39,749 nt of DNA from Trichodesmium sp. MAG_R03 (GCA_023356535.1 JAKQYF010000017.1:1-39749), one strand, 5' to 3'. Positions 1 through 8,142 are shown, numbered from the stretch's first letter. Notes: a model not told the origin generated them from the letters alone. Numbers and translations: made by a program.

Positions 1-110
1 ACTTCTGCAAATAGGCCAGAAGTTGTGCGATCGCCTCTGCCAATATCTTCTAGCAACCAATCTTTTAATAAATTGTCTAATATTATTTTTGGAGGTATGA
101 CCCCTTTCAT
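1..110 (-). CDS. nadC: Nicotinate-nucleotide pyrophosphorylase (NadC), N-terminal end only
   Basis: This is the first 36 codons of a gene that runs off the left edge. The start is the ATG at 108-110; the same frame is closed by a TAA a short way upstream, so no earlier start is likely. The translation contains WLLEDIGRGDRTTSGLF, which matches the N-terminal motif of quinolinate phosphoribosyltransferases (WLxEDxGxGDxTT). The family makes nicotinate mononucleotide from quinolinate and PRPP in de novo NAD synthesis. HIP1 (GCGATCGC) lies within the coding sequence, as often in cyanobacteria. The active-site residues lie outside the window, so the call rests on this motif alone. Confidence 0.8.
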   Translation of the reverse strand, partial: MKGVIPPKIILDNLLKDWLLEDIGRGDRTTSGLFAE

Positions 111-255
111 AGTTGTGCCCGCTTCCGAAAATTAAATAAAATTTTTTTTTCCCATACAATAACAATTATTTTGTGCATTTTGTGCATTGCTTATTTTTCC
201 ACAGTAATATATCAGAACTTACGAGGAATTTGGCCAAAGTTCTGTTAAATTTCTC

Positions 256-298
256 AAAAAACAAAGGTTCTCTCGTATCACTGAGAGAACCTTTGTTT
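256..298 (-). terminator. Rho-independent terminator of the 5S rRNA gene
   Basis: A perfect 14-bp inverted repeat (261-274 with 283-296, arm ACAAAGGTTCTCTC) encloses an 8-base loop. On the - strand the stem runs into a T-rich tract (TTTGTTTTTT). It lies about 10 bases past the end of the 5S gene. Confidence 0.9.
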
Positions 299-305
299 AT
301 ATTGA

Positions 306-423
306 ACCTGGCATCGTGCTATTTTACCGGGCAGCTACCCACCGAGTATCTTCGCCACTCCAGCGTTTCACTTCCGAGTTCGGGATGGATCGGAGTGGTC
401 CCACTAGGTCATAGACACCAGGA
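306..423 (-). rRNA. rrf: 5S ribosomal RNA, isolated from any 23S gene
   Basis: Read on the - strand, the segment begins TCCTGGTGTCTATGACC, contains CCATCCCGAACTCGGAAGTG in the loop region, and ends GCACGATGCCAGGTTC. Its two ends pair (CCTGG with CCAGG) to form helix I. The length of about 118 nt is normal for 5S. In bacteria 5S usually lies just behind 23S, but here the upstream 250 bases hold no 23S sequence and the next gene belongs to a different unit. A consensus promoter and a strong terminator flank it, so it looks like a self-standing transcription unit. The ends are estimated to within a couple of bases. Confidence 0.95.
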
Positions 424-504
424 AAAGCTAATAATAGTTAATTAATCATATCTAGCCTTTGAATCTTTAAGTTCATCAGGCTTTTTCTTTCCCTTACATT
501 TACT

Positions 505-533
505 ACTATAAATACCTTTTCTATAAATGTCAA
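505..533 (-). promoter_or_regulatory. Sigma-70-type promoter for the solitary 5S rRNA
   Basis: On the - strand there is a perfect -35 TTGACA (528-533), a 17-base spacer and a -10 TATAGT (505-510). Transcription would start near 498, giving a leader of about 75 nt ahead of the mature 5S at 423. The position and near-consensus boxes are visible; activity is inferred. Confidence 0.75.
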
Positions 534-573
534 CCCCCTAAGCAAAAATTTTTTTCCACCCCAAACTTTGAGC

Positions 574-672
574 TCAAATAGACCATTCTTCCTCAACTAA
601 CCAACCCAAAAAGCGTCCACCTAGAAATAATCCGTAGATCCGTGCCAAAAATCCTTGTTTAGTCTTCCTTAT
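574..672 (-). other. In-frame coding-like extension behind the stop codon of the next gene
   Basis: Immediately after the TAA at 673-675 the same frame stays open for 32 codons to a TGA at 574-576. It reads IRKTKQGFLARIYG and then LFLGGRFLGWLVEEEWSI, a glycine- and aromatic-rich amphipathic stretch that looks like protein rather than spacer. The neighbouring gene may therefore once have been about 156 residues long. This is inference from the translation alone. Confidence 0.4.
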
Positions 673-1044
673 TTACTTAATTTTCCCTTTTTTCTCAAAC
701 CATTTCACAACCTGTTGGACTGTTAAATCCTGAAGTGGTAAAGCAGATTCTTGAGCAATCTGCTTTAAAGGAGATAAAGAGGCAATCACCAACCGAGTAA
801 AGAAGTTCTCAAAATTAGCGTCTATATCTAAATTTTGCTTTAAACTTTCGTCCTTTTGTATCCAAGTTTTCACTTGTTCAGCAGGTATTTCCTCTAGAGC
901 GAGACCTGTTTCCCTTGCTATTTGCCTTAAACACCTTAAAGAATAAATGGCCAATCGTGTTGAAAACTTATCTTTAGAAGTTAGGAGCGCTTCATCAACT
1001 TGAGCAGACTCCTCTGGCGTTAAAAATTCCATAGATGGTTGCAT
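673..1044 (-). CDS. Small protein with two homologous helical repeats, function unknown
   Basis: The 123-residue protein contains two copies of one unit of about 40 residues. Residues about 27-65 (FSTRLAIYSLRCLRQIARE... to VKTWIQK) align with about 84-122 (FFTRLVIASLSPLKQIAQE... to VVKWFEK). Each unit looks like two or three helices with a conserved LxQIA core. There is no signal peptide or clear membrane segment. No catalytic motif is visible and I do not recognise the family. It ends in a TAA after which the frame continues with coding-like sequence, so this form may be truncated. It lies between the 5S gene and sufR, all on the - strand, with about 180 bases of repeat-containing DNA before sufR. 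Confidence 0.6.
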   Translation of the reverse strand: MQPSMEFLTPEESAQVDEALLTSKDKFSTRLAIYSLRCLRQIARETGLALEEIPAEQVKTWIQKDESLKQNLDIDANFENFFTRLVIASLSPLKQIAQESALPLQDLTVQQVVKWFEKKGKIK

Positions 1045-1106
1045 TTGAACTTTTGATTTTATATTTTTTTATCAACGAGAAAGGGAACTCATAGCAGAAT
1101 TCATAA

Positions 1107-1198
1107 GTTAGAGGTCAGAAAAAGCGAAGTGAAATTTTTGCTGTGACTGTCTTTGAGAATTTGAGAATATCTTAACAATAATGGCGACTGGTATATGT
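1107..1198 (-). repeat. Dispersed repeat, copy 1 (partner at 16758-16850)
   Basis: The end nearest sufR, TGAGAATATCTTAACAATAA followed by TGGCGACTGGTAT, matches TGAGAATGTCCTAATAATAA followed by TAGCAACTGCTAT at 16812-16844 with few changes. Weaker similarity extends left (GTCAGAA, CGAAGT, AAATT in the same order). It is intergenic at both sites. Strand is arbitrary. Confidence 0.45.
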
Positions 1199-1224
1199 AA
1201 CTTTTATAAATATCTTTTTAAATT

Positions 1225-1911
1225 TTATTTTCTAGTAATTAAATAACCACAACGATGTTCTCCATTAACAATCCAATGAGTTCTCTCCACATTACAATCA
1301 GGCAATACAGCACCAAACATCTCTAACTCTAGGTTACAAATACTAGGAAAAGATTCGGCTACATTAGATATGGCACAGTTGTGTTCTATCAATATATAAC
1401 CTTCAACTTCCTCTAAAGTTGAATCACTTTTGAATTTTGAATTTTGAGTTTTGACTTGTTCATTAGGATACCACTCTGCCATATAACCCTCAGCTTTGCG
1501 AAGTTCTACTAAATGGGCCATACGCTCCTGCACTGAACCTGTTCCCAGCAGTTGGCGATAGTGCATTGCCTTACGCTGCCATTGTTTGTGCAGCACTTGG
1601 CTTAGTTGGTCATATCCCATAGTTTCTGCAAAAGTATCCAGGAAAGAAACAGCGAACTGATCGTAACTGTGGGGAAAGCAATTGCGTCCCTGAGTTGTTA
1701 GCTCATAAATATGTTGTGGCCTTCCCATCCCTGTTGTTGCTAATTTATATGTAATTAGTCCTTCTCCTTGCAAATCCTTCAAATGACGACGTATAGCTTG
1801 GGGGCTAATTTCTAGGGACTCAGCTAATTCCAAGGCACTAGATTGAGTTCGCTTCATCAAATGTTGTAAGATTTCTTTTTTGGTTGAACTTTGTTGAGTC
1901 GTTTCCATCAT
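1225..1911 (-). CDS. sufR: SufR, iron-sulfur-dependent repressor of the suf genes
   Basis: The 228-residue protein has an N-terminal DeoR/ArsR-like winged helix (about 10-65, with ALELAESLEISPQAIRRHLK as its helix-turn-helix). Near the C-terminus it has four cysteines spaced exactly C-X12-C-X13-C-X14-C, starting at HNCAIS, which is the SufR cluster-binding signature. In cyanobacteria SufR represses sufBCDS and its own gene while holding Fe-S clusters, and releases DNA under iron or oxidative stress. It is divergent from sufB across a region with two matching palindromes. The linker before the cysteines carries an extra low-complexity stretch (about KTQNSKFKSDS) encoded by a TTGAATTTTG-type repeat. 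The start is an ATGATG pair with no clear ribosome binding site, directly behind heptamer repeats. Confidence 0.95.
   Translation of the reverse strand: MMETTQQSSTKKEILQHLMKRTQSSALELAESLEISPQAIRRHLKDLQGEGLITYKLATTGMGRPQHIYELTTQGRNCFPHSYDQFAVSFLDTFAETMGYDQLSQVLHKQWQRKAMHYRQLLGTGSVQERMAHLVELRKAEGYMAEWYPNEQVKTQNSKFKSDSTLEEVEGYILIEHNCAISNVAESFPSICNLELEMFGAVLPDCNVERTHWIVNGEHRCGYLITRK
1427..1459 (-). repeat. Short-period repeat inside the sufR coding sequence
   Basis: On the + strand this reads CTTTTGAATTTTGAATTTTG then AGTTTTGACTTG: an 8-9-base period of the same type as the intergenic tracts at 8863-8895, 25088-25104 and 27620-27645. It stays in frame and adds about 11 residues to SufR. Confidence 0.7.
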
Positions 1912-1912
1912 T

Positions 1913-2012
1913 TCAGTTATCAGTTATCAGTTATCAGTTATCAGTACCGACCGCTGAAGCCAGAGGCTTAAAATAAATCGAATATTTTTCATCCCCTTAA
2001 AAAGTTAGGAGA
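1913..2012 (-). repeat. Dispersed repeat ending in heptamers, copy A (before sufR)
   Basis: On the - strand the order is CTAACTTTTTAAGGGGAT, an AT-rich middle, GCCTCTGGCTTCAGCGGTCG, GGTACTGATAAC, then further TGATAAC heptamers up to 2 bases before the sufR start. The same opening and ending occur before sufS (6588-6676), and the same middle and ending occur at 35996-36075. Tandem heptamers of this kind are known from cyanobacteria as STRR sequences. Confidence 0.8.
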
Positions 2013-2062
2013 ACTTATTTTTTGTTTTTTTGGCCACAAACAAAAAATATTTTTACTGGATT

Positions 2063-2092
2063 TTGACAATATTAGCATTGTTAATGTAACAT
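2063..2092 (+). promoter_or_regulatory. Likely sufB promoter
   Basis: A perfect TTGACA (2063-2068), an 18-base spacer and TAACAT (2087-2092) place the start of transcription near 2099, giving a leader of about 90 nt before sufB. One SufR-like palindrome overlaps the -35 and the second lies just past the predicted start, an arrangement fit for repression. The -10 is a weak match, so the assignment is inferred. Confidence 0.55.
2067..2080. promoter_or_regulatory. Imperfect SufR operator (CAAT-N6-ATTG)
   Basis: CAATATTAGCATTG is a palindrome with the same 4-6-4 geometry as the known SufR site CAAC-N6-GTTG. Its centre is 40 bp (about four helical turns) from the perfect site downstream, and it overlaps the -35 of the likely sufB promoter. 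Confidence 0.6.
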
Positions 2093-2106
2093 AAAATAGA
2101 CTTAAG

Positions 2107-2120
2107 CAACAAATAAGTTG
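2107..2120. promoter_or_regulatory. SufR operator (CAAC-N6-GTTG)
   Basis: CAACAAATAAGTTG matches the conserved cyanobacterial SufR inverted repeat exactly. It lies between the divergent sufR and sufB genes, 71 bases before the sufB start. It could control both directions. Confidence 0.85.
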
Positions 2121-2191
2121 TTTAAACCCCAAAAGGCTACTAAAACCACTTGAATTACTAATAAGTAAATATAACTAGGAAATTAAGTACA

Positions 2192-3628
2192 ATGACTGCT
2201 AAAGTAACAACCTTAGTCAATCAACCTTACAAATATGGTTTCGTCACTAATATTGAATCAGATACCATTCCTCGTGGACTAAGCGAAGACATAGTTCGTC
2301 TGATATCCGCTAAAAAAAATGAACCAGAGTTTATGCTTAACTTTCGTCTTAGAGCATATAAAAAGTGGTTACAAATGACAGAACCAGTTTGGGCCCACAT
2401 TGACTATCCAAAAATAAACTACCAAAATATTATTTACTATTCAGCGCCAAAAGTTCAAGACAAGAAGAAAAGTTTAGACGAGGTAGACCCAGCCCTTTTA
2501 GAGACTTTTGAGAAACTTGGCATCCCTCTATCAGAACAGAAACGTTTAAGTAATGTTGCGGTTGATGCTGTATTTGATAGTGTTTCTGTTGGTACTACTT
2601 TTAAAGAAAAGCTCGCTCAAGAAGGAGTAATTTTTTGTTCTATATCTGAGGCAATGCAGGAATATCCAGAATTGGTAGAAAAATATTTGGGTAGCATTGT
2701 ACCAGTGGGAGATAATTTTTTTACTGCTCTTAACTCTGCCGTATTTAGTGATGGGTCTTTTGTTTTTATTCCCAAAGGTGTAAAATGTCCGATGGATTTA
2801 TCTACCTACTTTCGGATCAATAATGGTGATTCTGGTCAGTTTGAGCGCACTTTAATTATAGCAGAGGAAGGTAGCTCAGTAACATATTTGGAAGGCTGCA
2901 CCGCCCCTATGTTTGATACTAACCAGCTTCACGCTGCTGTAGTTGAACTTGTTGCTCTTGACAATGCTGAGATTAAATATTCCACAGTGCAAAACTGGTT
3001 TGCTGGGGATGAAAATGGTAAGGGTGGTATTTATAATTTTGTGACTAAGCGCGGTTTGTGCAAAGGAGTAAATTCTAAAATTTCCTGGACCCAGGTAGAA
3101 ACTGGTTCAGCTATTACCTGGAAATATCCTAGTTGTGTTTTAGTGGGTGATAATTCAGTTGGAGAATTTTATTCTGTTGCTTTAACTAACAATAAACAAC
3201 AAGCAGATACAGGTACAAAAATGGTACACATTGGCAAAAATACTCGGAGTACAATTATCTCTAAAGGTATTTCTGCTGGCAACTCTGCTAATAGTTACCG
3301 TGGTTTGGTGAAAATGGGATCTCGTGCAGAGGGAGCCCGTAACTATTCTCAATGTGACTCAATGTTAATAGGAGATCGCGCCCAAGCAAATACTTTTCCC
3401 TATATTCAAGTAGATAATAATACTGCTAAAGTTGAGCATGAAGCTTCTACTTCTAAAATAGGAGAAGACCAACTTTTTTATTTTAGTCAAAGAGGTATTT
3501 CTGCTGAAGATGCAGTGTCTATGATTATTAGTGGTTTCTGTAAGGATGTATTTAATGAATTGCCGATGGAATTTGCTGTGGAAGCTGATAAATTATTGAG
3601 TTTGAAATTAGAAGGTTCAGTAGGTTGA
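2192..3628 (+). CDS. sufB: SufB, Fe-S cluster scaffold subunit
   Basis: The 478-residue protein is full length for SufB, the scaffold on which the SufBC2D complex builds Fe-S clusters in the cytosol. The C-terminal half carries the family's right-handed beta-helix and its diagnostic motifs: [38 protein letters not shown] (Cys388, equivalent to the key cysteine of E. coli SufB) and [17 protein letters not shown] (His416, Glu417). SufD and SufC are encoded downstream on the same strand. A weak AGGAAA lies about 12 bases before the ATG. Expression is probably controlled by SufR through the two upstream palindromes. No frameshift or missing motif was seen. Confidence 0.98.
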   Translation: MTAKVTTLVNQPYKYGFVTNIESDTIPRGLSEDIVRLISAKKNEPEFMLNFRLRAYKKWLQMTEPVWAHIDYPKINYQNIIYYSAPKVQDKKKSLDEVDPALLETFEKLGIPLSEQKRLSNVAVDAVFDSVSVGTTFKEKLAQEGVIFCSISEAMQEYPELVEKYLGSIVPVGDNFFTALNSAVFSDGSFVFIPKGVKCPMDLSTYFRINNGDSGQFERTLIIAEEGSSVTYLEGCTAPMFDTNQLHAAVVELVALDNAEIKYSTVQNWFAGDENGKGGIYNFVTKRGLCKGVNSKISWTQVETGSAITWKYPSCVLVGDNSVGEFYSVALTNNKQQADTGTKMVHIGKNTRSTIISKGISAGNSANSYRGLVKMGSRAEGARNYSQCDSMLIGDRAQANTFPYIQVDNNTAKVEHEASTSKIGEDQLFYFSQRGISAEDAVSMIISGFCKDVFNELPMEFAVEADKLLSLKLEGSVG

Positions 3629-4246
3629 ATAATTAATAATTTTTATGCCAGCTACTACTTAACAGTATTGATCTGCTTTCCTTAAGAAACTGTAATTTAG
3701 GTTTTCTGCTTTTGCTAACATTACCTGTTTTGCAATGTGAACAGTCACAGATAAATCTAATAAAAATTTATATCTATAGTCAATTCAAGTGAAATAGATA
3801 TAGTTTCATGTTCAGTTCATTGTAATAATATAATTTTTTGGTTTTCCCAGGTGGCAGTAATATTAGCATATTAAACTCCTATTTAGGGTTTGCTGAAAAA
3901 GTAATTTTAAGGAGTAAGGGAGTGGAGAGTAGTTAGGAAGATAGGGGAATTTCTAGAGCAGATAGTCGGATATATTTGTCTCTTGATTTTGCTAGCATTT
4001 TAGGTTCAAAATGCTAACTTTTTGAGCTTAATGGAACTAAAACGAGGCAATTTTTTCCAAAAAAAGGCATTAGTCAATATTTTGATATTTAATTAGATAT
4101 GACACAAATATATTTATTTATCTTGATGAGGGAGATTTAGGGGCAGATAGAAAGAAAAACAAGGTTAGATTAATTTGTATTAATGCTATGCTTTAAAAAC
4201 AGTTAATTACTTAATAACAAACATTCAGAACTCATCCAAGGTAAAC
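3629..4246 (+). other. 618-base gap inside the suf cluster
   Basis: Every frame is broken by stops, and I see no RNA gene, terminator or clear IS end here. It is A/T-rich with a purine-rich patch at about 3910-3960. The gap is unusual because sufB and sufC are normally close together, so sufCD may need its own promoter. I found no convincing one. Confidence 0.5.
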
Positions 4247-5029
4247 ATGATTAAAGAAAATAGCGAAGTTATATTATCTGTTAAAAACTTAACAGCTAAT
4301 GTAGAAGGAAAAGAGATTCTTAAAGGCTTGAATCTAGAAATAAAAGCTGGAGAAATTCATGCCATTATGGGTCCTAATGGTTCCGGTAAAAGTACCTTTT
4401 CTAAAGTATTAGCAGGTCATCCTGCCTACGAAGTCACAGGTGGAGAAGTTACATTTTTAGGCAAAAATTTATTAGAGATGGAACCAGAGGAAAGGTCATT
4501 GAATGGCATGTTCTTGGCATTTCAATATCCTGTAGAAATTCCTGGAGTCAGCAACTTAGATTTTTTGCGAGTTGCTTATAATACGAAATGCAAACATCAA
4601 GGATTAGAAGAATTAGACGTTTTTGATTTTGAGGAGTTGGTACAGGATAAACTTGATCTTGTCAAGATGAAACCAGAATTTTTAGAAAGAAGTGTAAATG
4701 AAGGTTTTTCTGGAGGGGAAAAGAAGCGAAATGAAATATTACAAATGGCATTGTTAGAGCCAAAATTAGCAATTTTAGATGAGACAGACTCAGGCTTAGA
4801 TATTGATGCTTTAAGAATAGTAGCAAATGGAGTAAATCAATTAGCAAATGAATTAAATTCTATATTAGTAATTACTCACTATCAACGTTTATTAAACTAT
4901 ATTGTACCAGACTTTGTCCATGTGACCAAAGGTGGTAAAATAATTAAAACAGGTACAAAAGAACTAGCATTAGAACTAGAAGAAAAAGGTTACGATGACG
5001 TGATTGAAACAGCAAAAGTAGGGGTGTAG
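4247..5029 (+). CDS. sufC: SufC, ABC-type ATPase of the SufBCD complex
   Basis: The 260-residue protein shows all ABC ATPase motifs: Walker [10 protein letters not shown] (42-50), a Q-loop at Gln93, the signature FSGGEKKR (154-161), Walker [13 protein letters not shown] (174-185, with the SufC-specific ETDSGLD) and a switch histidine in ITHYQ. SufC binds SufB and SufD and drives the ATP-dependent change needed for cluster assembly. AAGGTAA lies a few bases before the ATG and acts as ribosome binding site. sufD begins 5 bases after the stop, so the two are translationally linked. It is separated from sufB by an unusually long non-coding stretch. Confidence 0.98.
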   Translation: MIKENSEVILSVKNLTANVEGKEILKGLNLEIKAGEIHAIMGPNGSGKSTFSKVLAGHPAYEVTGGEVTFLGKNLLEMEPEERSLNGMFLAFQYPVEIPGVSNLDFLRVAYNTKCKHQGLEELDVFDFEELVQDKLDLVKMKPEFLERSVNEGFSGGEKKRNEILQMALLEPKLAILDETDSGLDIDALRIVANGVNQLANELNSILVITHYQRLLNYIVPDFVHVTKGGKIIKTGTKELALELEEKGYDDVIETAKVGV

Positions 5030-5034
5030 AAAGT

Positions 5035-6441
5035 ATGCAAGTGTCCGTAAAACCAGAGGTATCTTATTTAGAAAAATTACTGAAAGAATCTTGTAAAGGA
5101 GTTTCTTCAACTGTTCCGTGGGAGTTTCCTCTAGATTTAAAGATGGCAACTTGGTTACAACAAGTGCGAGATCATGCAGCAACATGGGTGGGTGAGTTGA
5201 GTATTCCTACTAAGCGAGATGAGGAATGGCGCTTTACTAACCTATCATCAATGATGAAGTTAGGTTTCCAAGCACCTGCTCCAGTAGACTTGGATGCTTT
5301 GGATATCGCCCCATTTATTTTGCCCGAAGCAGTAGACAGTCGGTTGGTATTTGTCAATGGGGTTTTTGCACCTCAGTTATCATCGTTGACAGGTATAGAA
5401 AATCAAATATTTGTGGGCAACCTGGGGCAGTTGCCGACCCAATATCAAAAGCGCATCAGCAATTATTTGGCACAACAACCAGGGAGTCAAGAAGTATTTA
5501 CTTCCCTAAATACTGCTGGTTTAACTGATACAGCAGTAGTGTGGTTGCCAAAAAATCAGATGGTAAAAAATCCAATACATCTATTATTTATTGCTGCTCA
5601 GACGAAAATTCCTATATTGACTCAGCGTCGTTGTTTGGTAGTAGCGGAAAGTAATAGTAGTGGGAAAATAGTTGAGCATTGCGTGAGTGCAGAAGCAATG
5701 TGTCCAGAAGCGCCAACTTCTCAACCCTATCTGACAAACGCTGTCACAGAAATATGGGTAGAGGAAAATGCAGAAATTAATTATACTAGGGTGCAAGAAG
5801 ATGCAGGAGAAGCATTTCATATTGGCAAAACAGCGATCGCTCAAGCTAAAAATAGTCGTTATACCTGTAATGCTATTCATTTAGGAGCAAAGTTATCTCG
5901 TCATAATTTAGAAGTTACCCAAATGGGTGAGGGTACGGAAACTAATCTTTATGGTTTGGCATTTATTGGCAACAAGCAAGAAGCAGATACTCACAGCAGC
6001 ATTATTTTGAATCATCCTCATGGTATAACTGACCAAATTTATAAGTCCATTGTTGATGACAAAGCACATTCTGTATTTAATGGGAAAGTCTATGTTTCTC
6101 AAGCTGCCCAGTTGACAAATGCTGCTCAGTTAAATCGTAATTTGTTACTTTCTTCTGATGGAAGAGTTGACACAAAACCTCAGTTAGAAATTATTGCTGA
6201 TAATGTTCAGTGTTCTCATGGAGCAACTGTTAGTCAGTTAGATGATGATGAGATCTTTTATTTGCAAAGTCGAGGTTTAAATGAAGAAGTAAGTCGCAAC
6301 TTATTAATTGATGCTTTTGCCGCAGAAATTATCAACAAGCTTCCCTTACCTTCTTTGCAACATATTTTAAAACAATGTGTTGCTTGTAAAGTTGATCAAG
6401 AAGAAAGAAGGAAGGCGCAAGAAGATGTATTAAAAAGTTGA
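5035..6441 (+). CDS. sufD: SufD, SufB-paralogous subunit of the Fe-S assembly complex
   Basis: The 468-residue protein has the SufB/SufD beta-helix fold in its second half, with the SufD markers RDEEWRFTNL near residue 60, DTHSSIILNHPHG and CSHGATVSQLDDDEIFYLQS, where His395 sits at the position of the functionally important SufD histidine. SufD pairs with SufB and is needed for iron acquisition by the complex. The gene follows sufC by 5 bases. It ends about 240 bases before sufS, and that interval is filled with two dispersed repeats rather than coding sequence. The N-terminal third is variable, as usual in this family. Confidence 0.97.
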   Translation: MQVSVKPEVSYLEKLLKESCKGVSSTVPWEFPLDLKMATWLQQVRDHAATWVGELSIPTKRDEEWRFTNLSSMMKLGFQAPAPVDLDALDIAPFILPEAVDSRLVFVNGVFAPQLSSLTGIENQIFVGNLGQLPTQYQKRISNYLAQQPGSQEVFTSLNTAGLTDTAVVWLPKNQMVKNPIHLLFIAAQTKIPILTQRRCLVVAESNSSGKIVEHCVSAEAMCPEAPTSQPYLTNAVTEIWVEENAEINYTRVQEDAGEAFHIGKTAIAQAKNSRYTCNAIHLGAKLSRHNLEVTQMGEGTETNLYGLAFIGNKQEADTHSSIILNHPHGITDQIYKSIVDDKAHSVFNGKVYVSQAAQLTNAAQLNRNLLLSSDGRVDTKPQLEIIADNVQCSHGATVSQLDDDEIFYLQSRGLNEEVSRNLLIDAFAAEIINKLPLPSLQHILKQCVACKVDQEERRKAQEDVLKS

Positions 6442-6449
6442 TTTAGGCT

Positions 6450-6535
6450 TATAGCATATTCCAAGTATATGAAATACAAATTTTAAAGAACGTCTTTGTA
6501 GTGCGGGCATCTTGCCCGCTCAAGCTATACCTCAC
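6450..6535 (+). repeat. Dispersed palindromic repeat (GCGGGCA-TCT-TGCCCGC), copy 1
   Basis: The segment carries TTCCAAGTATATGAAATACA, then GTAGTGCGGGCATCTTGCCC as a 7-bp hairpin, then TACCTCA. The same three blocks, in a different order, recur after the topoisomerase gene at 39216-39315. The hairpin lies just behind sufD and could slow transcription, but no T-run follows. Confidence 0.7.
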
Positions 6536-6587
6536 TGAAGAGAAAAAGAGAAACTTGCAAAATTGGTCAATAAATAAAGTCTCAATC

Positions 6588-6676
6588 TTACTTTTTCAAG
6601 GGGATATAAAGAGGAAATTTTAAATTTTCTGACCTCCCTATGATTGGAGGTACTGATAACTGATAACTGATAATTG
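6588..6676 (+). repeat. Dispersed repeat ending in heptamers, copy B (before sufS)
   Basis: It opens CTTACTTTTTCAAGGGGAT, contains an ACCTCC/GGAGGT hairpin (6632-6651), and ends GGTACTGATAAC plus two more heptamers, 6 bases before the sufS start. The first and last blocks match the copy before sufR in the same orientation relative to the gene. Confidence 0.8.
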
Positions 6677-6681
6677 AAAAG

Positions 6682-7944
6682 ATGACTATTATTCAAGAAA
6701 GAACTTTGGCAGATAAAGTACGCGCAGATTTTCCAATTTTAAATCAGGAAATAAATGGTAAACCACTTGCCTATCTAGATAATGCTGCTACTTCCCAAAA
6801 ACCTTTAGCAGTTATCAATGCTTTGCAAGAATACTACCTCAAATATAATTCCAATGTACACCGAGGTATTCATACTTTAAGCTCAAAGGCAACAGATGCT
6901 TATGAAGGGGCAAGAGATAAAGTAGCTGCTTTTATTAATGCGGCATCTCGAAATGAAATTGTTTATACTCGAAATGCTAGCGAAGCAGTTAATTTAGTTG
7001 CTTATTCTTGGGGTTTAAATAATCTGAAATTAGGAGACGAAATAATTGTCTCTGTTATGGAACATCATAGTAATTTTGTTCCCTGGCAAATAATTGCTCA
7101 AAAAACCGGAGCAATTTTAAAATTTGTCGAATTGAATCACACTGAAGAATTTAATTTGGAACAATATAAAACCCTAGTTTCAGAAAAAACAAAGTTAGTA
7201 GCATTTGCCCATATTTCTAATGTTTTAGGTTGCATTAATCCAGTAAAAGAAATTTGCTCAATTGCTCATAAAAATGGAGCTAAAGTATTAATCGACGCTT
7301 GCCAAAGTGTACCCCATTGTGTGGTAGATGTGCAGGCAATGGATTGTGATTGGTTAGTAGCTTCCGGTCATAAAATGTGCGCTCCGACTGGCATCGGTTT
7401 TTTGTATGGAAAATTGGAATTACTGGAAGAAATGCCACCATTTTTAGGAGGTGGTGAAATGATTGATGAGGTATTTATTGACCATTACACTTATGCAGAA
7501 TTACCTCATAAATTTGAAGCAGGCACACCAGCGATAGGAGAAGCGATCGCCCTTGGTGCAGCAGTAGATTATCTAGCCAATATAGGCATGGAAAAAATTC
7601 AGAATTATGAAGCAGAATTAACTACTTATTTATTTGATAAATTATCTCAGATTCCTGAAGTTACTATTTACGGACCTCAACCAAATACTCATGGGGAAGG
7701 TAGGGCAGCATTAGCATCTTTTACAGTAGAAAATCTTCACCCCAACGATTTATCAACAATGTTAGATGAAGTAGGGGTAGCGATTCGTTCTGGTCATCAT
7801 TGTGCTCAACCTTTGCATCAATATTTAAAGGTTTCATCCACAGCAAGAGCAAGTTTATCTTTCTATAATACTTGTGATGATATTGATGCTTTTATTTTTG
7901 CTTTGAAAGACACGATAGAATTTTTTGCTAGTATTATGAGCTAA
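6682..7944 (+). CDS. sufS: SufS, class II cysteine desulfurase
   Basis: The 420-residue PLP enzyme removes sulfur from cysteine and passes it as persulfide to the SufBCD scaffold. Visible landmarks are His128-His129 (MEHHSN), the PLP-binding Asp205 (LIDACQS), the Schiff-base Lys231 in [11 protein letters not shown], and the persulfide cysteine Cys374 in [11 protein letters not shown], which is the class II (SufS/CsdA) context. It is the last gene of the suf cluster here. No sufE, sufU or sufA lies in the window. The start follows a heptamer repeat, with AAAAG as the only ribosome-binding-like sequence. Confidence 0.97.
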   Translation: MTIIQERTLADKVRADFPILNQEINGKPLAYLDNAATSQKPLAVINALQEYYLKYNSNVHRGIHTLSSKATDAYEGARDKVAAFINAASRNEIVYTRNASEAVNLVAYSWGLNNLKLGDEIIVSVMEHHSNFVPWQIIAQKTGAILKFVELNHTEEFNLEQYKTLVSEKTKLVAFAHISNVLGCINPVKEICSIAHKNGAKVLIDACQSVPHCVVDVQAMDCDWLVASGHKMCAPTGIGFLYGKLELLEEMPPFLGGGEMIDEVFIDHYTYAELPHKFEAGTPAIGEAIALGAAVDYLANIGMEKIQNYEAELTTYLFDKLSQIPEVTIYGPQPNTHGEGRAALASFTVENLHPNDLSTMLDEVGVAIRSGHHCAQPLHQYLKVSSTARASLSFYNTCDDIDAFIFALKDTIEFFASIMS

Positions 7945-8021
7945 AGAAAAATTTGGGTTTAATATCAAATCTGCTTGCTTTCGAGTATTACAAGAAACTA
8001 GATTTATGGAAGAAATATGTC

Positions 8022-8089
8022 AATCTGGCTTCTATAGTAATACTATTTTATTAATGCCAAAAATCTTGCCACTTTTTGAGAATAGGTTA
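8022..8089 (-). repeat. Dispersed repeat (CCTATTCTCAAAAAG family), copy 1
   Basis: Read on the - strand it gives CCTATTCTCAAAAAGTGG, then CAAGATTTTTGG and AAATAGTATTACTATA. A clearer copy lies at 9249-9305, and a diverged one at 13913-13990. The surrounding gap 7945-8288 otherwise holds no gene. Confidence 0.55.
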
Positions 8090-8113
8090 TGATAAGTTAC
8101 AGCAAAATCAACT

Positions 8114-8142
8114 CTATAATCCTTGCTTAGCAAGGATTATAG
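8114..8142. repeat. Perfect 13-bp palindrome with a 3-base loop
   Basis: CTATAATCCTTGC, TTA, GCAAGGATTATAG forms a stable hairpin about 170 bases past sufS. It is not followed by a T-run on either strand, so it may be a weak terminator for the suf genes or simply a repeat. Confidence 0.5.

Noticed and set aside
173..445. Open frame of 90 codons on the + strand across the 5S gene
   Set aside because: It runs antisense through the 5S rRNA and its terminator; the reading has no protein-like pattern.
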